From contig NC_071389.1 in NCBI RefSeq assembly GCF_022682495.2, positions 178,436,056 to 178,500,055 of the forward strand: a stretch of 64,000 nucleotides of DNA. The letters are read 5' to 3'. The stretch comes from Desmodus rotundus. Taxonomy: Eukaryota > Chordata > Mammalia > Chiroptera > Phyllostomidae. The position numbers and the translations under genes are program-made. This document shows, in pieces, positions 63,035 through 64,000 of the stretch (its first letter is position 1; each line of letters opens with the position of its first letter). Under the pieces are notes generated by a model. It saw only the letters and a list, made by a program, of their open reading frames with translations, made no database searches and had not been told where the DNA came from.

Positions 63035-64000
63035 CTAAGAGAAAAAAAAATAAAACTTGATTGATGACATTGTAGATTCATGTTAAGAAAAATCATTTAC
63101 TCATTTAAAAATCATTTGTTATTTTTTTCTACAAATATTCTTTGAGAATCTACTTCATTCACCAAACTTCCAAGGGTGGTCATATGAATGAATCTTGGAC
63201 ATTATATTCTGGAGCCAGCACCAGAATTATATGATTTTTCAATCATTATTAATCATATTTAATGTTAATTTGGGTAAGTACACATGAGAATTACAGCATG
63301 TTAAAACATTCTGTAGCAGAGTGTAGGAAATGAACTCAAGAAAACTTGAGTTCTGTTGTGCAAATAGGAGTAAATGAGATAAAAGGGATATTTAAGGGAG
63401 GAAGACATTTTAGCATATTTCCTGAGTCAGAGGGAATATGGTACATTGGAAAAACTATGATCTACATTTTAGATATTTTATTTTCAAAATGAAAATACAT
63501 AAAACAATTAGTTTGAGGTCCAATCCTACAGTTAACCAGTGCCTTGACCATTTTGTCCTCAGAAACAAGAGTACACGGTGTACACTCAAATCTTCATCGC
63601 GCGCATGGCGCTGAAGTTACAGTGTGGGAGGGTGGTTGCAGGGGTGGGAGGGGATGAAATGGAGAGAAGCTGGGCACAGACTTCCAGTTAGGAGATTAAC
63701 GTTCTGAGGATCTACTGCATAATATTGTTATTATGTATATTGGTAGTCAACAACCTGTATTGCACCCTTGTTAAGTTGCTAAAGAGTGGATATTAAATCT
63801 ACTCTTTAGAGTGTAATTATGTGACATGATGCAGGTATTAGCTAGTGCTGCAATGGTCATCATATCGCAATAGGTAAGTGCATGAAATCAACACACTGGA
63901 CACCTTAAACTCACACAATGTGATACATGGATTAAATCTTAATAAAGCTGGGAAATTCCCCAAGAACAAAAAGATAAATAAAGTCTTATAATGTCACAGA

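Larger units (their letters stand above)
53780..64000. repeat. Segmental duplication unit 2 (contains KLRD1 copy 2)
   Basis: It is the tandem homologue of unit 1 in the same orientation. Stop codons of the two KLRD1 copies are 20420 bp apart. Unit-2-only insertions are an L1 3'UTR (54800-55060), an L1 ORF2 end (55615-56410) and a mariner with a nested Ves SINE (60098-60889). The unit continues past the right edge, where KLRD1 copy 2 exons 3 to 1 are expected. Confidence 0.88.

Noticed and set aside
1..64000. CRISPR arrays, operons, phage or bacterial mobile systems
   Set aside because: Composition, introns, SINEs and LINEs show a mammalian genome. No regularly spaced repeats were seen.

Overview
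This is a mammalian genomic window, almost certainly from a bat. It carries several copies of a tRNA-derived SINE of the Ves type (about 368-569, 2779-2986, 33230-33470, 60545-60743), many L1/HAL1 fragments with bat-like 3' ends, and at least three Tc1/mariner elements. Ves SINEs point to the Yangochiroptera (vesper-bat side). The sequence is AT-rich, and apart from spliced exons nearly all open frames are chance or repeat-derived.

The genes belong to the natural killer complex, the C-type lectin-like receptor cluster. Left to right: (1) the last three coding exons of KLRK1 (NKG2D) on the + strand, 646-4619, with the 5' part off the left edge. (2) A minus-strand KLR-family pseudogene, 5714-9428, with four recognisable exons and a 1-bp deletion in the first lectin exon. 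(3) A long gene-poor, repeat-rich stretch, 9.5-26 kb. (4) A partial segmental duplication of the 3' end of KLRK1, 26.0-28.8 kb, holding a second intact terminal exon at 27579-27696. (5) A complete minus-strand KLRD1 (CD94) gene, 40602-45468, with six coding exons that predict 179 residues, co-linear with human CD94. (6) A second, diverged KLRD1 copy, 61022-63034, with exons 4-6 intact in frame and exons 1-3 expected beyond the right edge.

KLRK1 (+) and KLRD1 (-) converge, the same relative layout as in human. The two KLRD1 genes lie in tandem duplication units with a pitch of about 20.4 kb. Homology runs from roughly 32.1-44 kb against 53.8-64 kb. Each unit has private insertions: a HAL1, an L1 end and a SINE in unit 1; L1 pieces, a mariner and a nested Ves SINE in unit 2.

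Functionally, CD94 (KLRD1) pairs with NKG2 (KLRC) chains to read MHC class I-like ligands, and NKG2D (KLRK1) is an activating homodimer for stress ligands. The most interesting signals are the divergence of the two CD94 copies, including relocation of the cysteine that normally forms the interchain disulfide, and the duplicated, splice-competent KLRK1 terminal exon. All splice sites and translations were read by eye; no alignment program or database was used.
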